Positions 4,775 through 7,701 of a stretch of 7,701 bases of DNA are shown piece by piece. Where the stretch lies: assembly GCA_030631085.1 (NCBI GenBank), contig DAOVLV010000074.1:1-7701 (forward strand), in the 5' to 3' direction. The stretch comes from Planctomycetales bacterium. Its GTDB lineage: Bacteria; Planctomycetota; Phycisphaerae; SM23-33. How positions within the stretch are numbered: position 1 is the stretch's first letter; every line of letters starts with the position of its first letter. The translations under genes were made by a program, and so were the position numbers. The notes under the pieces are model-generated. The model ran no database searches. It saw only the letters and a list, made by a program, of their open reading frames with translations, and was not told the DNA's origin.

Positions 4775-7701
4775 CCGGCCTCCAAAACATCCTGACGAAT
4801 CCGCTTATGCAGCGTGCAGGGTGGGCGCTGCTGCATTTTCTCTGGCAGGGAGCAGCCGTAGCGGTCTTGCTGATTGCGGCGATGCTGTTTCTCCGCCGCC
4901 GATCGCCGAACCTTCGATACGTCGTAGCGTGCTCAGCCCTGCTTCTGATGCTGGCGATGCCCGCAGCCACTATGTGGATGGTCAGACCCGCCGCTGTCGA
5001 AGTGCCCGTACCGGCGTGTCCCGAACCGATTATACCGGACGAGGTCGTCGAAGTGCCGCCTCCAGCCGAGTATCCGGTTGAGGCTGCGATAGAACCTGTC
5101 CCGGCAGAGTTCGCGCCGATTCCGCCCGTCGAACCTGTCGAATCCGCTGAATCCGCTGAATCCGCCGAACTCGTCGAACCGCCCCAGCCGTGGCACGAAC
5201 GGGTCGGCGAAACCGTCAGACCTGCATTGCCGTGGATTGTCTTAGGATGGCTTATCGGCGTGCTGGCACTGTCGGCCTGGCATGTGCGGGGATGGATGCA
5301 GGTTCAAAGGCTGCGGCGGGTGGGTGTCCGCCCGGTCGGACGGGAAATTACCGACGTTCTCGCCCGCTTGTGTAAGCGGCTTGGTATCAGCCGAGCGGTG
5401 CGGGCAGTCGAATCGGCGCTGGTTCGCGTGCCGACCGTCGTCGGGTGTCTCAAACCCATAATCCTCCTGCCGGCGTCGGCTCTGACGGGCCTGACGGCGG
5501 AGCAACTCGAAGCCATACTCGCCCACGAACTGGCCCACATCCGCCGCCACGATTATCTTATCAACCTGCTCCAGACAGCGGCAGAGACGCTGCTGTTCTA
5601 TCACCCCGCAGCCTGGTGGGTCTCCCGTCGCATACGCGCAGAACGTGAGAACTGCTGCGACGACCTCGCCGTCGCAGCCTCCGGCCAACCCCTGGTCTAT
5701 GCCCGCGCACTGACAGCCGTTGCGAAACTCTCCCAACCCCAGCAACGCCTGGCCGTCGCAGCCAACGGCGGCGGAAAATTCATCGCCCGCATCCGCCGAA
5801 TCGTCGGTTTGCCCACCGACAAACCCGACCGCCGAGGCCGATGGTTGGCAGGAGCATTCACACTTCTGACCGTCCTGACCATAGTCATAACCCTGACCGT
5901 CTCCTGCGCCACAGACAAGACCCCAGTCGAAAAATCACCCGCCACGCAGACGGCGTTCAGGTCCTCGGATACTGTGCCCACGCAGCGGAAGATTGAGGGG
6001 AGGGTTGTGGACGCCGACGGCAAGCCGGTCGCTGACGCGGAGATCCTGGTGCTCAAGATGGGACCTCACTACATAGGTACCGAATATTCGGTTGAGCAGG
6101 AGATTGTCGCTCGAACGCAAAGCGACGCCGATGGTAAGTTTTTCGCCGTTGTTACCGGGATTCCTGAAGAAGTCTATCTCGAAGGCGTCGCTCGAAAGCG
6201 TGGTACTGGCTTCGGATACAGTCAGACCGTAGGCTTTCCGGCAACGGACGGCAAGCCTCGGAGGATTCTGCTTCGCAAGACCGCGAACCTGGAAGGCCTG
6301 GTGGTGGACGAATCCGGTCAGCCCATCGCAGGCGCCCAAGTGCGGGCGGACCTCTTCGACGGTACAGAGTGCCTTGACCCTGACGTGCTGGGTTGCCCAC
6401 ATCTCGACTGGTTTGTCGCCAAGACGGGAAAGGATGGCCGGTTCTCCATTCCCGGCGTGCCGTCCGATATTTTCGCCGAATTCATCGTACGAGCGGACGG
6501 TTGGGGAACTGTGGCGACCCGTGAGGACATCAGAGAGGCACCGCAATTCCGAGCCGGGCAGAAAAACATTCAGATCGTTCTTCCACCCCAGTGCCGGATT
6601 GAGGGCGTGGCCATTGACAAGAGCACCGGCAAACCGGTTGAGGACGTTCAACTAATAGCGACTTGCGGTCATGTCCTCGACGATATAGCAGGCAAGCCAT
6701 CAACGACTTTCCGACCTTCAGCCTCGCTCGCAAGGCCACCGGTCTTGACCAAGTCCGACAAGGACGGACGCTTTGTAATGAATGCCTTGAAACCGGGCCA
6801 CTGGACGGTAGCGTTGGCCCAGCAGCGCATGCACGATCGCGCTGAGCTTGGCCAATGGGTGGCCCAGCCGGTTGTGGTCGACTTGGCGGCAAAAGAGAGC
6901 CGATCGATTCGGGTTGAGTTGAGTCGTGGCGAGATTGTTGAAGTTGCCCTTGTGGATGGCACAGGAGCCCCTGTCAGAGGCCGCCTCGTCATCACCTTCG
7001 GGAAGGAATTGTGGGGGTCTCAGGTATCCGACGACAACGGAACCGTGCTTATGCGACTACTGCCGGGTAGTTACACGCTTATGGCGTCGGACTATCCCGA
7101 TCCCGTCGTTTACCCAGGTCAAGAGGCACCAAGGCGCCTCCATGGCCGTGTGGGCCTAACTGTGGAGCATGGCAAGAGGAGCCAGCGTATTCAGGTGCGG
7201 TTAGTGCAGGAGCCCGCCACGCAGCCGGAAAAGAAGACCGAAAAGATAGCTTGGGGAGAAACTGTCAAGGGCCTTCAGTCAGGCCTTAGTTTTGATCTGC
7301 AGGATCGCCCTTATCGAGCAGGTGAACTTGTCAGTTTCAGGCTTCACGTTCGCAATACCGGTAAGAAGGATGTTACTTTGGCGGATTTTGTGGCGGGCGA
7401 TCCCAAGGCCGATCATGTTGTCCTCGTTTCCTGGTCTCCAAGTGTGCGGGATTCGACCGGCAGGCTGCTCCCTATGTCGTCTATGACTATCGGCATGCCA
7501 GTGCGAAAAAGAGTGAGGACGCTTGCGCCAGGCCACATTATGGCGGTTGGAACAATACTTCTGAAACTTGACGTAACCCCGGAAGATCGACCGCATGAGC
7601 CACACCTCTTTCTCAAGCCTGGTACGTACCGGATAAGCCAAACCTATCGATTTAATCAACAAAAAGAGGCGACCTGGTCTGGCGAAGTAACGACAGGAGA
7701 A
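4771..7701 (+). CDS. BlaR1-like M56 membrane metalloprotease fused to carboxypeptidase-regulatory-like repeats (3' end outside window)
   Basis: The frame starts at ATG 4771 (AAGGAG 4758-4763, 7-nt gap; ATGA overlap with the repressor) and stays open for 977 codons to the last base. Membrane helices are about 18-41, 49-70, 155-170, a hydrophobic stretch near 264-286, and 358-378. A Pro/Glu-rich linker (about 71-150) contains three ESA repeats. The protease core has VRVPTVVGCLKPIILLP, then HELAHIRRHD with zinc ligands H252 and H256 and catalytic E253. ERENCCDD (291-298) fits the third-ligand segment. After the last helix the extracytoplasmic part has carboxypeptidase-regulatory-like units near 408-480 (IEGRVVDADGKPVADAEI), 507-590 (LEGLVVDESGQPIAGAQV), 609-690 (IEGVAIDKSTGKPVEDVQL) and 720-780 (VEVALVDGTGAPVRGRL). 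A further beta-rich domain begins with WGE (818-820) and contains YRAGELVSFRLHVRNTGKKDV. Family knowledge suggests it cleaves or triggers cleavage of BlaI; the repeats replace BlaR1's penicillin-binding sensor, so the ligand is unknown. Confidence 0.9.
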   Translation, partial: MTGLQNILTNPLMQRAGWALLHFLWQGAAVAVLLIAAMLFLRRRSPNLRYVVACSALLLMLAMPAATMWMVRPAAVEVPVPACPEPIIPDEVVEVPPPAEYPVEAAIEPVPAEFAPIPPVEPVESAESAESAELVEPPQPWHERVGETVRPALPWIVLGWLIGVLALSAWHVRGWMQVQRLRRVGVRPVGREITDVLARLCKRLGISRAVRAVESALVRVPTVVGCLKPIILLPASALTGLTAEQLEAILAHELAHIRRHDYLINLLQTAAETLLFYHPAAWWVSRRIRAERENCCDDLAVAASGQPLVYARALTAVAKLSQPQQRLAVAANGGGKFIARIRRIVGLPTDKPDRRGRWLAGAFTLLTVLTIVITLTVSCATDKTPVEKSPATQTAFRSSDTVPTQRKIEGRVVDADGKPVADAEILVLKMGPHYIGTEYSVEQEIVARTQSDADGKFFAVVTGIPEEVYLEGVARKRGTGFGYSQTVGFPATDGKPRRILLRKTANLEGLVVDESGQPIAGAQVRADLFDGTECLDPDVLGCPHLDWFVAKTGKDGRFSIPGVPSDIFAEFIVRADGWGTVATREDIREAPQFRAGQKNIQIVLPPQCRIEGVAIDKSTGKPVEDVQLIATCGHVLDDIAGKPSTTFRPSASLARPPVLTKSDKDGRFVMNALKPGHWTVALAQQRMHDRAELGQWVAQPVVVDLAAKESRSIRVELSRGEIVEVALVDGTGAPVRGRLVITFGKELWGSQVSDDNGTVLMRLLPGSYTLMASDYPDPVVYPGQEAPRRLHGRVGLTVEHGKRSQRIQVRLVQEPATQPEKKTEKIAWGETVKGLQSGLSFDLQDRPYRAGELVSFRLHVRNTGKKDVTLADFVAGDPKADHVVLVSWSPSVRDSTGRLLPMSSMTIGMPVRKRVRTLAPGHIMAVGTILLKLDVTPEDRPHEPHLFLKPGTYRISQTYRFNQQKEATWSGEVTTGE
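5140..5166 (+). repeat. Three tandem 9-bp units in the M56 protease linker
   Basis: The unit GAATCCGCT (Glu-Ser-Ala) occurs twice exactly and once with GCC as the last codon. It lies in the low-complexity Pro/Glu/Val linker between the second and third membrane helices, encodes ESAESAESA, and keeps the reading frame. It is the kind of repeat that expands or contracts by slippage. Confidence 0.85.

Noticed and set aside
5935..6651. 238-codon minus-strand frame
   Set aside because: It is antisense to the regulatory-like repeats of the M56 fusion, which are continuous in frame on the + strand.
7279..7662. 127-codon minus-strand frame near the window end
   Set aside because: The + strand frame of the M56 fusion is uninterrupted here and keeps beta-domain character; the antisense product has no family features.

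Overview
The window looks like a chromosomal segment from a planctomycete-type bacterium, probably of the Phycisphaerae / Sedimentisphaerales kind. That placement is inferred from content: a PQQ-type beta-propeller protein, a BlaI/M56 pair whose protease carries carboxypeptidase-regulatory-like repeats, a stand-alone SecD P1 domain, and paired-hairpin repeats whose translation gives 'HGRDxxAT'-like peptides. No rRNA or other marker gene is present to confirm it. All genes are on the + strand.

Layout. Bases 2-715 hold the 3' part of a PQQ-like beta-propeller gene cut by the window edge. Bases 826-2454 hold a complete purH (GTG start), the bifunctional enzyme for the last two steps of IMP synthesis. 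Bases 2495-3202 hold a small membrane-anchored protein whose C-terminal half matches the SecD P1 head subdomain. Its last codons run, out of frame, into a second degenerate copy of the last 35 codons of purH (about 3136-3246). A 59-nt paired-hairpin repeat follows, then a TIM-barrel protein of aldo/keto-reductase-like type (3338-4144) and a strong intrinsic terminator (4166-4193).

The right half is a two-gene regulatory operon. Two dyads of related sequence, centred 23 bp apart (4243-4256 and 4266-4279), lie on a probable promoter. A second, inverted copy of the paired-hairpin repeat (4288-4339) forms most of the mRNA leader. Then come a BlaI/MecI-type repressor (4385-4774) and, overlapping it by ATGA, a very long reading frame that stays open from 4771 to the window end (977 codons, no stop). 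It encodes a BlaR1-like M56 membrane metalloprotease with a HELAH zinc motif, fused to about four carboxypeptidase-regulatory-like beta-sandwich repeats and a further beta-rich domain, in place of the penicillin-binding sensor of classical BlaR1.

How the parts work together. The last two genes form a plausible signal-transduction unit: an extracytoplasmic repeat region senses something, the M56 protease is activated, BlaI is inactivated, and the twin operators are released. The left half is a set of unrelated genes with signs of rearrangement: a duplicated purH 3' end, a SecD-like gene ending in it, and inverted repeat copies bracketing the TIM-barrel gene. The points most worth following are the purH-tail duplication and the BlaI/M56-repeat operon with its operators and hairpin leader.
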